DNA of 64,000 bases from CAG-698 sp964385755. GTDB lineage: Bacteria > Bacillota_I > Bacilli_A > ML615J-28 > CAG-698. A program made the position numbers and the translations under genes. The DNA lies in contig CAYLPZ010000002.1 of assembly GCA_964385755.1 (NCBI GenBank), forward strand, positions 62,001-126,000, written 5' to 3'. Of this stretch, positions 8,898 to 17,142 are shown piece after piece (the stretch's first letter is position 1; every line of letters begins with the position of its first letter). The notes under the pieces were generated by a model. It had not been told where the DNA came from, did no database searches, and worked only from the letters and a program-made list of their open reading frames with translations.

Positions 8898-11543
8898 ATG
8901 CAAAAAAATTGGAATCAAATTAACAAGCTATTAAATTTATTACTATTATTATTGCTTGCTTTTACGTTTATTTCTTGTGGCGATGATCCAACTGTTGATC
9001 CTGATGATCCTGATGATGGATATAAAATTCCTGAAGACGAATATACTATTCCTAAAGAAGAAGGTCATAATCAAATTACTTTTTATTTTTCTTATCCTGG
9101 TGTAATTGAAAATGCAGATATTTGGGTATGGTGGGATGGAAAAGAAGGAAGTGGATATTTATTCCATGAATGTGACTATGGAGTAAAAGCTGTTATTAAT
9201 GTTCCTGAAGAAATTGATAGCGTAGGTTTTATTGTTCGTAGAGATTGTTCTGAACCTGGTGGAGACTCTTGGGGTACTGCAACAAAAGATTATAGCGAGG
9301 ATAGATTTGCGGTGATTGAAGGAAAAGATACATTTATATTTTTAAAAAGTGGTGATTCAGCCCAATACACAAGTAATGATGGAGGAAAAACACTTACTAT
9401 GATTAAAAAATTTTCACTAGCAGGAATTACTGATTTTCATACTATTCAGTATAGTATTACACCAAAATTTAAAATTGAAAATTATAAGCAAGTAAAAGTT
9501 TACCAAGGAGAAACTGAGCTTACAGTAACTGAGATTTCTTCAATCGGAAAAGAATCTGTTAATGGTAATGTTGAGGTAAAAGAAACACTTGATATTTCTA
9601 AGCCTTATGAGATTGAAATTGAAGGTTATGGACGTAAAGCAGTTGTTCCAACAAAAATATTCGATAGTAAAGATTTTATTGAAAATTACACATATGATGG
9701 TAATGATTTAGGTGCAGTTATTAATGGTAAGAATACTACATTTAAAGTATGGGCTCCAACTGCTTCTAAAGTTGTTTTAAATCTTTATAAAGATGGTAAT
9801 ACTAATTCATTAATTAAGAGTGTTGAAATGGAAAAACAAGACCGTGGTGTATGGGCAACAACTCAACCTTACGGACATAAGACTTATTATACATATTCAG
9901 TAACAACATCAGTTGGCACACAGGAAGCTACTGATCCATATGCTAAATCAGCTGGTTTAAATGGTAACAGAAGTATGGTTGTTAATTTAGATTTAACTAA
10001 TCCTGAAGGTTGGGAAGAAGATGATACTTTCTCAACAGGCATTAAATCATATAGTGATGCAGTAATATGGGAAGTTCATGTAAGAGACTTTAGTAATAAA
10101 ATTTCAACATCTAATTATAAAGGTAAATACTTAGCATTTACAGAAACAGGACTTAAGAATTCTAGTGGAGTATCTGTTGGTGTTGATTATTTGGTTAATT
10201 TAGGCATTACTCACGTTCATTTACTACCTGTTTATGACTATGCTACTGTAGATGAAGCAAATCCAGACAAACAATTTAACTGGGGTTATGATCCTAAAAA
10301 TTATAACGTACCTGAAGGAAGTTATAGTACTGATCCATATAATGGTGAAGTAAGAATTACTGAATTTAAACAAATGGTTAAGGCATTACATAATGTTGGT
10401 ATTGGCGTAATCATGGATGTTGTTTATAATCATACATATGATGCTAATAGTTCATTTAATAAAATAGTACCTTATTATTATTATCGTTATACTGCAACCG
10501 GAGCTAATTCAAGCGCAAGTGGTTGTGGAAATGATACAGCATCTGAACGTTATATGTTTAGAAAATTCATGGTTGAAAGTACATCATATTGGGTAGAAGA
10601 ATATAATCTTGATGGCCTACGTTTTGACTTAATGGGTTTACATGACTTAGAAACAATGAAACAAGTTGAAAGTGCTGTTCATACTATTAACAAAGAAGCT
10701 ATTATCTATGGTGAAGGCTGGACAATGGGTTCAACTATTGATGGTAGTGCACAAGCAAATCAAAGTAATATTAGTCAAATCTCACCTACAAATGGAGCTA
10801 TTGGAAGTATTGCGGTATTTAATGATGCAATTCGTGATGGTTTAAAAGGAAGTGTATTTACTAATACATCTAAAGGTTATATTAGTGGTGCATATGCTGG
10901 TTGTGCCGATAAAGTTAAATTTGGTATATTAGGTGGAAGTAGTAATGTCGCTGGTTGGAAAGTTAAAAATGCTATGGTCATTAATTACATGAGTGCTCAT
11001 GACAATAATACTTTATGGGATAAACTTGCTCTATCAAATCCAGATAATACAGTAGAAGAGCGTGTCGCAATGAACCGTCTTGGAGCTGCTATTTTAATGA
11101 TTTCTCAAGGAACACCTTTTATGCAAGCCGGTGAAGAAATGCTGAGAACAAAAAATGGTGATGAAAATAGTTACAAGTCTAGTGATGAAATCAATAACAT
11201 TAATTGGGAAGCATTAAAACCTGGATCAAATGAATATAAAACAATGCAGTTTTATAAAGGTTTAATTGCGATGAGAAAAGCTTATAGCATCTTCCGTGGA
11301 ACAGGTAATTTAGAAGTTAAATTTGAAAATTTACCAAACGGCGGAATGGCTGTTACTTTAGATAATCACACAGGACAAAAAGCTTTAGTATTAATTAATC
11401 CAACAAATAAAGTTGATTACTATACTTTAACTGGAGAATGGAATCTTCTAGTTGATAATGCAGTTTCTGGTTATGAAGCTTTAGGAATTGACACTGGAAA
11501 AGTAGATATAGCTAGTCTTAGTGTTAAAATTTATATTAACTAA
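8898..11543 (+). CDS. pulA: Type I pullulanase, surface lipoprotein (GH13_14-like)
   Basis: Debranching enzyme that hydrolyses alpha-1,6 links in pullulan, starch and glycogen fragments. 881 residues. A lipoprotein signal with lipobox FISC near residue 27 anchors it outside the membrane. A CBM41-like domain (ADIWVWWDGKEG) follows, then a CBM48/N-terminal GH13 domain (FKVWAPTASKVVL) and the catalytic barrel with the type I signature NWGYDPKNYNVPEG. GH13 motifs: VIMDVVYNHT, nucleophile D577 in GLRFDLMG, acid/base E606 in IYGEGW and D702 in SAHDNN. The AAGGAGG is 13 nt from the ATG, longer than ideal, but no nearer start exists. A strong terminator follows. Paired with malQ. Confidence 0.95.
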   Translation: MQKNWNQINKLLNLLLLLLLAFTFISCGDDPTVDPDDPDDGYKIPEDEYTIPKEEGHNQITFYFSYPGVIENADIWVWWDGKEGSGYLFHECDYGVKAVINVPEEIDSVGFIVRRDCSEPGGDSWGTATKDYSEDRFAVIEGKDTFIFLKSGDSAQYTSNDGGKTLTMIKKFSLAGITDFHTIQYSITPKFKIENYKQVKVYQGETELTVTEISSIGKESVNGNVEVKETLDISKPYEIEIEGYGRKAVVPTKIFDSKDFIENYTYDGNDLGAVINGKNTTFKVWAPTASKVVLNLYKDGNTNSLIKSVEMEKQDRGVWATTQPYGHKTYYTYSVTTSVGTQEATDPYAKSAGLNGNRSMVVNLDLTNPEGWEEDDTFSTGIKSYSDAVIWEVHVRDFSNKISTSNYKGKYLAFTETGLKNSSGVSVGVDYLVNLGITHVHLLPVYDYATVDEANPDKQFNWGYDPKNYNVPEGSYSTDPYNGEVRITEFKQMVKALHNVGIGVIMDVVYNHTYDANSSFNKIVPYYYYRYTATGANSSASGCGNDTASERYMFRKFMVESTSYWVEEYNLDGLRFDLMGLHDLETMKQVESAVHTINKEAIIYGEGWTMGSTIDGSAQANQSNISQISPTNGAIGSIAVFNDAIRDGLKGSVFTNTSKGYISGAYAGCADKVKFGILGGSSNVAGWKVKNAMVINYMSAHDNNTLWDKLALSNPDNTVEERVAMNRLGAAILMISQGTPFMQAGEEMLRTKNGDENSYKSSDEINNINWEALKPGSNEYKTMQFYKGLIAMRKAYSIFRGTGNLEVKFENLPNGGMAVTLDNHTGQKALVLINPTNKVDYYTLTGEWNLLVDNAVSGYEALGIDTGKVDIASLSVKIYIN

Positions 11544-11547
11544 TAAG

Positions 11548-11576
11548 ATATCACGCTTTAAGCGTGATATTTTTTT
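11548..11576 (+). terminator. Rho-independent terminator after pulA
   Basis: Perfect 9-bp stem ATATCACGC / GCGTGATAT with a short loop, followed by six Ts. It separates malQ-pulA from the transporter transcript. Confidence 0.92.
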
Positions 11577-11654
11577 ATATTTATGTATTTAATAATAAAA
11601 AATGTTAAAAATATAGTGAAGCATATAAATATTTATGTAAAAAATTGGAAAATA

Positions 11655-11683
11655 TTGACAGATAACGTTTTCAGTATTATAAT
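11655..11683 (+). promoter_or_regulatory. Promoter of the maltodextrin transport operon
   Basis: Consensus TTGACA (11655-11660), 17-bp spacer, TATAAT (11678-11683): a strong sigma-A promoter expected to start near 11690. It serves the lipoprotein/binding protein/permease/amylase/ATPase genes. The 228 bp between the pulA terminator and the next gene also hold an operator and a leader hairpin. Confidence 0.88.
11660..11673 (+). promoter_or_regulatory. LacI/CcpA-family operator-like site in the promoter spacer
   Basis: AGATAACGTTTTCA lies between -35 and -10. It matches the cre consensus TGWAANCGNTNWCA at all but two positions and has the central CG dyad typical of LacI-family operators. A bound repressor would block the polymerase directly. 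No LacI-family gene lies in the window, so whether CcpA or a MalR-type regulator binds is unknown. Confidence 0.55.
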
Positions 11684-11695
11684 AGTATCATAAAA

Positions 11696-11738
11696 GAATA
11701 TTTAGGGAGAATTAGAATGAGATTTTACCTAAATATTC
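11696..11738 (+). promoter_or_regulatory. 5' leader hairpin of the transporter mRNA
   Basis: Perfect 11-bp inverted repeat GAATATTTAGG / CCTAAATATTC beginning about 6 nt after the predicted transcription start. It could stabilise the 5' end. An AGGGAGA (11704-11710) lies at the top of the stem, followed by ATG 11717, so the hairpin also covers a possible leader ORF. Confidence 0.6.
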
Positions 11739-11773
11739 ATTTTACGTTAAGCAGAGATTGCTTAATAAATTAG
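11717..11773 (+). CDS. Possible 18-codon leader ORF
   Basis: ATG 11717 to TAG 11773 encodes an 18-residue peptide, MRFYLNIHFTLSRDCLIN. A GGGAG ribosome site lies 7 nt upstream, inside the leader hairpin of the sugar-transport mRNA. No known leader peptide is recognised. It could be translated to tune the hairpin, or it could be chance. Confidence 0.25.
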   Translation: MRFYLNIHFTLSRDCLIN

Positions 11774-11804
11774 TTTTGATAATTTTTTATGAAAGGGGAT
11801 TACA

Positions 11805-13241
11805 ATGAAAAAATTTTTATCATTATTAGTTATGTTTTTCGTTTTAACATTTGCTGTATGTCTTACAGTAGGTTGTGGTGAAACACCAGATGTTAAAGAC
11901 GAAGTTACAGTTTCTTGGTACAGAGGATCTGAATTATTAAAAGAAGAAAAAGTTGAAAAAGGTGCTAAAGTTCAAGATTGGACACCTGAAGCTGTTGAAG
12001 GTAAAGAATTTGATGGTTGGTTTAAAGAAGCTAGTCTTTCTGAACCATTTGATTTCCAAACAGCTATTGAAGAAGATACTGACATTTTCGCTAAATATTC
12101 TAGCAACGTTTTCGCAAACGATGAAAATAGTTATTATCTAATTGGTACTGGTGCTGGTGATATGCTTAAAGCTAACTGGGATCACACTAATGCTGCCGCA
12201 AATCTTACTATGACTAAACAAGATGTTGAAAATGCTAATGTTTATGTTATTACATTAAAGATGTATGCTGGCGATATGTTCCAAATCTGCTATGGTGGAT
12301 CATGGGATGGTCAAGTAGGTATCGGTTATGTTGATGGCGCTGAATATTGTGATGGCGTTAACTTCATTGATAATAATACTTACACTGCAGCTGATAAGAA
12401 AGTTGCACAAGTTAAAGATGATCAAGGCAAAGTAGTATTCATTGGTAGTGATGAATATAATAAAGGATTTGAAGTTTGGAATATCAAACTTGCTGAAGGT
12501 ATGGATGGAATTTATGAATTCACATATACTACATATCCAAATGCAAAAGACAAAAACTTAATTACTTTCAAATTAGTTGAAAAATTAGAAGCTATGACAG
12601 TTACTCATGATATGCACTTCATTGGAACTATGAACGAATGGAGTCAAACATATGAAGAAGGTGAATTAGCACTTGTTGAATCTCAAGACAAAGCTTCATG
12701 GACTGGTTTCATTACTATTACTGAAGAAATGTATGCAGATTGGACTGAAGGCAATGAATCTAATCCTCTAGGTGTTAAATGTGCTGCTCTTAAGATTTTC
12801 AATGCAATTGACAATCAATATTATAGTGTTGATGGCAATAACATTTTCTTAACTGCTGGAACTTATGCATTTAAATACACTGTTGAAGGCAATAAAGTTG
12901 AATATCAAGAATTAAAATACTATGTTGTTGGTACATTCTTAGATGGTGAAAATGCTGTTAACTATGCAGTTAAAGATGGCGTTACACCTGCTTTAACAGT
13001 TGTTGATGGTGTTGCTACTTGTGATTTAGTTGCAATAGATGTTACTGCAAATGGTAACTATTCTTGGATTGCTGATCAAGGTAAACCTGGTGTATTTGCA
13101 TTCAAAGTTGTATTTGGTTGTGAATTAGGCATTAAAGATTGGTATGGACAAGCTGATGGCGATAACTTCTATGTTCAAGCAGGAACATATACAGTTTCAT
13201 TAGATATCGCAACTGGTGCTGTTACTTATACTGCTAAATAG
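11805..13241 (+). CDS. Carbohydrate-binding surface lipoprotein
   Basis: 478 residues with a lipoprotein signal and lipobox TVGC near residue 24. An InlB B-repeat/Flg_new-like segment follows (about residues 33-75, VTVSWYRGSELL ... DGWFKE ... TDIFAKY). After it come at least three beta-rich modules that resemble SusE/SusF-type or CBM starch-binding domains: NSYYLIGTGAGDM, THDMHFIGTMNEWSQ and LKYYVVGTFLDG, rich in aromatic residues. No catalytic motif is seen. As first gene of the transporter operon it probably holds starch or maltodextrins at the cell surface for the pullulanase and amylase. The role is inferred from context and domain style. AAAGGGG precedes the ATG. Confidence 0.7.
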   Translation: MKKFLSLLVMFFVLTFAVCLTVGCGETPDVKDEVTVSWYRGSELLKEEKVEKGAKVQDWTPEAVEGKEFDGWFKEASLSEPFDFQTAIEEDTDIFAKYSSNVFANDENSYYLIGTGAGDMLKANWDHTNAAANLTMTKQDVENANVYVITLKMYAGDMFQICYGGSWDGQVGIGYVDGAEYCDGVNFIDNNTYTAADKKVAQVKDDQGKVVFIGSDEYNKGFEVWNIKLAEGMDGIYEFTYTTYPNAKDKNLITFKLVEKLEAMTVTHDMHFIGTMNEWSQTYEEGELALVESQDKASWTGFITITEEMYADWTEGNESNPLGVKCAALKIFNAIDNQYYSVDGNNIFLTAGTYAFKYTVEGNKVEYQELKYYVVGTFLDGENAVNYAVKDGVTPALTVVDGVATCDLVAIDVTANGNYSWIADQGKPGVFAFKVVFGCELGIKDWYGQADGDNFYVQAGTYTVSLDIATGAVTYTAK

Positions 13242-13260
13242 TCAATAAGGAATAGATAAT

Positions 13261-14529
13261 ATGAAAAAAATATTTAAATCTTTATGCTTTGTTTTAGCAT
13301 TGCTTCTTTGTTTATCTTTAGTAGCATGTGGCGATAAACCAGATGATAATAATGAAAAAACAAAATATACTTTAACTGTTTGGGGAGCACAAGAAGACCA
13401 AGCAATGTTAAAAGAAATGTGTGCTGCATATGCTAAAGCTAACCCTCAAAATGAATATAAATTTTTATTTGGTGTTCAAGGCGAAAATGATGCTGCAGAC
13501 AAAGTTTTAAATGATGTTACATCAGGACCTGATGTATATAGTTTCCCAAGTGATCAAATTAATAAATTATATGCTGGTGGAGCATTAGCTCGTATCGGTG
13601 GCGAAATTGAAAAGAACATTAAAGAAGTAAATTCTGAAGGTTCAATTGATGCAGCTACAATCACAATTAATGGTGAAGATCAATTATATGCTTACCCATC
13701 AACTGGTGATAACTGCTACTTCGTTTATTATGATAAACGAGTATTTGGAGAAGAAGATTTATTAACATTTGATGCAATGCTTGCAAAAGCAGGTACTGCT
13801 GGTAAAAAAGTTCATTTTAAATTAAATGATGATGGATGGTATTTATCAAGTTTCTTCTTCACAAATCCTGAATTAAAATATGAAGTAACTTATAATGAAA
13901 ATATGGTAGAGCAAAGTGTAGCTATCAACTACAATAGTGCTGCTGGTTTAGATGTTATGAAATCACTTCGTACTTATGTTAATAATGATGCATTAGTTGC
14001 ACAAACTGATGATAGCAAGATTATCGCTGCATTTACATCTGGTGAAGCTGCTGCTGCTGTTAGTGGTACATGGAATGCTTCAATAATTAAAGATCTTTTA
14101 GGCGATAATATGGGTGTTTGCAAACTTCCAACTGCAGAAATTGGTGGCAAACAAGTACAATTAAGTGGTTATATGGGTTACAAATTAATTGGTGTTAATG
14201 GATATAGTAAACAAAAAGGTGAAGCTCATAAACTTGCTCAATGGTTAACTAATGAACAAAACCAATTAAAGAGATTTGAAACAAGAGGATTTGGTCCAAC
14301 TAATAAAGTAGTTTCAGAAATGGATGTTGTAGTAAATGATCCAGTTATTTCTGTAGTATTACAACAATCATTATTTAATCGTGCTCAAAAAGGCGTACCT
14401 GGAAACTATTGGACACCAATGGGAAGTTTAATTACTCCACTTATCACAGCAAAAGCTGAAGGAAAAGATGTTAGTGATAGTGAACTTCAAACATTATTAG
14501 ATAATTTGTGCAGTCAAATTGCTAAATAA
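13261..14529 (+). CDS. malE: Maltodextrin ABC transporter, substrate-binding lipoprotein
   Basis: Family 1 extracellular solute-binding protein of the MalE/MdxE group. 422 residues, lipoprotein signal with lipobox LVAC near residue 23, then the typical start TLTVWGAQEDQAMLKEM. Further landmarks are DVYSFPSDQINKLYAGGAL, the hinge-side YAYPSTGDNCYFVYYDKRV and a C-terminal ISVVLQQSLFNRAQ. It would deliver maltose and maltodextrins to the two permeases encoded next. It follows the carbohydrate-binding lipoprotein after 19 bp with a TAAGGA site. A hairpin with a poor T-run follows and probably lets it be expressed above the permeases. Confidence 0.88.
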   Translation: MKKIFKSLCFVLALLLCLSLVACGDKPDDNNEKTKYTLTVWGAQEDQAMLKEMCAAYAKANPQNEYKFLFGVQGENDAADKVLNDVTSGPDVYSFPSDQINKLYAGGALARIGGEIEKNIKEVNSEGSIDAATITINGEDQLYAYPSTGDNCYFVYYDKRVFGEEDLLTFDAMLAKAGTAGKKVHFKLNDDGWYLSSFFFTNPELKYEVTYNENMVEQSVAINYNSAAGLDVMKSLRTYVNNDALVAQTDDSKIIAAFTSGEAAAAVSGTWNASIIKDLLGDNMGVCKLPTAEIGGKQVQLSGYMGYKLIGVNGYSKQKGEAHKLAQWLTNEQNQLKRFETRGFGPTNKVVSEMDVVVNDPVISVVLQQSLFNRAQKGVPGNYWTPMGSLITPLITAKAEGKDVSDSELQTLLDNLCSQIAK

Positions 14530-14544
14530 GTTATTATATGATTT

Positions 14545-14576
14545 TGTGGGCATGGATTTATCTATGCCCACATTTT
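14545..14576 (+). terminator. Intercistronic hairpin between malE and malF
   Basis: 9-bp GC-containing stem TGTGGGCAT / ATGCCCACA followed by only four Ts. Probably a partial terminator or 3'-end stabiliser that gives more binding protein than permease, as seen in many ABC sugar operons. Confidence 0.65.
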
Positions 14577-14607
14577 GATTATTAATTATATTAAAGGAGG
14601 TTGTTTC

Positions 14608-16152
14608 GTGGATCTCGAATATTTTAGATTATCGTGGTTTGGAAAACTATGTTATAATACTAAGAAATTCTTTAAGACTATAGGAAAAAGATTTTGTAAT
14701 TTTTGGGTAAAGATTTATAAAGCAATTGTTAATTTCTTTTTGAAGATATCACTTGGTTTTAAGAGTTTTTGTATGAGTTGGTATAATGGTAATGGTCTTA
14801 CAAAATTATCTTACTTTGTGATGGGTAGTGGCCATGCATTTAGAGGACAAACCATTAAAGGTATTCTTTATTTTACTTTACAAATTTTATTCATTCTATA
14901 TATGATATTCTTTGGTGGTAGATATATAGGAATGTTCTTTGAAAACTTCTTTACAGGAGGAAATATAGGACGCACAGAAACATCAAGCTCTGATGTTTGG
15001 GATGAAGAACTTGGTGAATACACTAAAATTGAAGGTGACAATTCGTTCCATATTATCCTATATGGTATTTTAACCATATTTATTATTGTCTTCTTTATTT
15101 ACTTTTATTTTAAACAAGCAAAAGAAAGTACACAACTAGAAGAAGTAAAGTCAATTAATAAACGCCCAGATGGAATTAATAAAGAAATATCACAACTTCT
15201 TGATAATAAATTCCATATTTCTTTATTATCACTTCCAATGGTTGGTTTATTTATGTTTACAATTATTCCGCTTGTTACAATGATTTTAATAGCCTTTACT
15301 AATTATGATGCTAACCATGAAGTTCCTGAACATTTGTTCCAGTGGGTTGGATTTGAAAACTTTGCTGAAATATTTGCCGCAAACTCTTCACTTGGTTCAA
15401 CATTCTGGAGAGTTTTAGGGTGGACACTCATTTGGGCATTTTTCGCAACTTTCACAAGTTATTTCTTTGGAATGCTTTTAGCAATGTTAATTAATAAAAA
15501 AGGTATTAAACTTAAAAAACTTTATCGTACTTTATTCGTAACAACAATTGCTGTTCCACAGTTTGTTTCACTTTTAATAATGGCAAAAATGCTTGATGCT
15601 GGTGGTGGAACGTTAGGTAGTGGTGGTGGTATCATCACTCAATTAATTGAAAATTTGTTTGGCTATCACTTACAATTTGGTTTGGATATTAATACAACTA
15701 GAATATGTATTATTATTGTTAATATGTGGATTGGTGTACCTTATAGTATGCTTATGTGCAGTGGTATTCTTATGAATATTCCTGAAGATTTATATGAATC
15801 TGCACGTATTGATGGTGCAAGTCCATTCCGTAGATTTGTAAAAATTACACTTCCATATATGTTATTTGTTACTGGTCCTTATTTAATTACTCAATTTATC
15901 GGTAACATTAATAACTTCAATGTTATTTACTTGTTAAGCGGTGGTGGACCTGGTGACCTTAACCTTTATACAGATGGTGCAAAAGGTACTGACTTACTTG
16001 TAACATGGCTTTATAAATTATCACTTGGTGTTGATAGAAACTATAAACTTGCCTCAGTTATTGGTATTTTAGTATTCGTAATTTCTGCTGTATTCTCATT
16101 ACTTGTTTATAATAAGTCTTCAGCAGTGAAAGGAGAAGATACGTTTCAATGA
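14608..16152 (+). CDS. malF: Maltodextrin ABC transporter permease, MalF-like
   Basis: Membrane subunit of the maltodextrin importer, 514 residues with an N-terminal extension of about 190 residues carrying two membrane segments before the conserved permease core, as in MalF/MdxF. The EAA loop is visible (YESARIDGASPFRRFVKITLPYM). Start: GTG 14608 has AAGGAGG (14594-14600) 7 nt upstream. An in-frame TTG at 14575 lies in the tail of the preceding hairpin and is rejected. The stop overlaps the next ATG (ATGA), coupling it to the MalG-like subunit. Assignment to maltodextrin rests on the surrounding starch genes. Confidence 0.9.
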   Translation: MDLEYFRLSWFGKLCYNTKKFFKTIGKRFCNFWVKIYKAIVNFFLKISLGFKSFCMSWYNGNGLTKLSYFVMGSGHAFRGQTIKGILYFTLQILFILYMIFFGGRYIGMFFENFFTGGNIGRTETSSSDVWDEELGEYTKIEGDNSFHIILYGILTIFIIVFFIYFYFKQAKESTQLEEVKSINKRPDGINKEISQLLDNKFHISLLSLPMVGLFMFTIIPLVTMILIAFTNYDANHEVPEHLFQWVGFENFAEIFAANSSLGSTFWRVLGWTLIWAFFATFTSYFFGMLLAMLINKKGIKLKKLYRTLFVTTIAVPQFVSLLIMAKMLDAGGGTLGSGGGIITQLIENLFGYHLQFGLDINTTRICIIIVNMWIGVPYSMLMCSGILMNIPEDLYESARIDGASPFRRFVKITLPYMLFVTGPYLITQFIGNINNFNVIYLLSGGGPGDLNLYTDGAKGTDLLVTWLYKLSLGVDRNYKLASVIGILVFVISAVFSLLVYNKSSAVKGEDTFQ

Positions 16153-17129
16153 TTAACACAGAAAAAGATCTTAAGAAAATGGAAATTAGTAATCGTATCC
16201 CTGCAAAACCACTTACAAACTGGGCAGAAATTGATCGTTTAGAAGCTGAACTAGAACTTCCTAAACGTAAAAAATCTGGTGGTATGAAAATTAGACGTAT
16301 TATCGGAAATACTGTTGGTCAAACTATATTAACAATTTTAAGTATTATATGGATTATTCCATTAATTTATTTAATTATCCAATCATTTAGAAAAGAACCA
16401 GGAGCATGGAGCCCAACATTCTTCCCTCAAGAATGGACATTTGATAATTATATTAGATTATTCTCTGAAACTCCATTCTTACGCTGGTATGGTAATACTT
16501 TATTGATTGCGGTTTTAAGTTGTATTATCACAACATTATTTGTTTTAATGGTTTCTTACGCATTTAGTCGTATGAAATTTAAGGCTCGTAAACCAATGAT
16601 GAATGTTATGTTAATATTAGGTATGTTCCCTGGTTTTATGAGCATGTCTGCAGTATATTTCTTATTAAAGATTTTACTTCCTAATAATTATCAATCTCAT
16701 TTAAGTTTGATAATTGTATATTCAGCGGGAGCTGCTTTAAGTTACTACATCGCTAAAGGATTCTTTGATACAGTTCCTAAGTCTTTAGACGATGCCGCAA
16801 GAATTGATGGAGCAAGCCGTTCACGTACTTTCTTTAAGATTATTTTACCACTAAGTAAGTCAATTATTATTTATACTATTTTAGTAAGTTTTATTGCACC
16901 TTGGTGTGATTATATCTTTGTTTCATTTATTATGTCAGGTGTACAAGATACAGGAATGTATACTGTCTCCTTAGGTATGTACAAGTGGCTTGAAAGAGAA
17001 CAAATTCAACAGTACTTTACTACTTTCTGTGCCGCAGCTGTTGTAGTTGCAACACCGATAACAGGTTTATTTATGTGGCTACAAAAATATTATGTTGAAG
17101 GTGTAACAGGTGGAGCTGTTAAAGGATAG
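16149..17129 (+). CDS. malG: Maltodextrin ABC transporter permease, MalG-like
   Basis: Second membrane subunit of the importer, 326 residues. About 50 cytoplasmic N-terminal residues (KKMEISNRIPAKPLTN) precede the first membrane span. The EAA loop is present as LDDAARIDGASRSRTFFKIILP, which docks with the ATPase, and the C-terminus is hydrophobic. Start ATG 16149 overlaps the malF stop by 4 nt. The stop codon is followed within 13 bp by the amylase TTG start. Together with malE and malF this is a standard carbohydrate uptake (CUT1) system. Confidence 0.92.
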   Translation: MINTEKDLKKMEISNRIPAKPLTNWAEIDRLEAELELPKRKKSGGMKIRRIIGNTVGQTILTILSIIWIIPLIYLIIQSFRKEPGAWSPTFFPQEWTFDNYIRLFSETPFLRWYGNTLLIAVLSCIITTLFVLMVSYAFSRMKFKARKPMMNVMLILGMFPGFMSMSAVYFLLKILLPNNYQSHLSLIIVYSAGAALSYYIAKGFFDTVPKSLDDAARIDGASRSRTFFKIILPLSKSIIIYTILVSFIAPWCDYIFVSFIMSGVQDTGMYTVSLGMYKWLEREQIQQYFTTFCAAAVVVATPITGLFMWLQKYYVEGVTGGAVKG

Positions 17130-17142
17130 AGGAGGATGTTTT

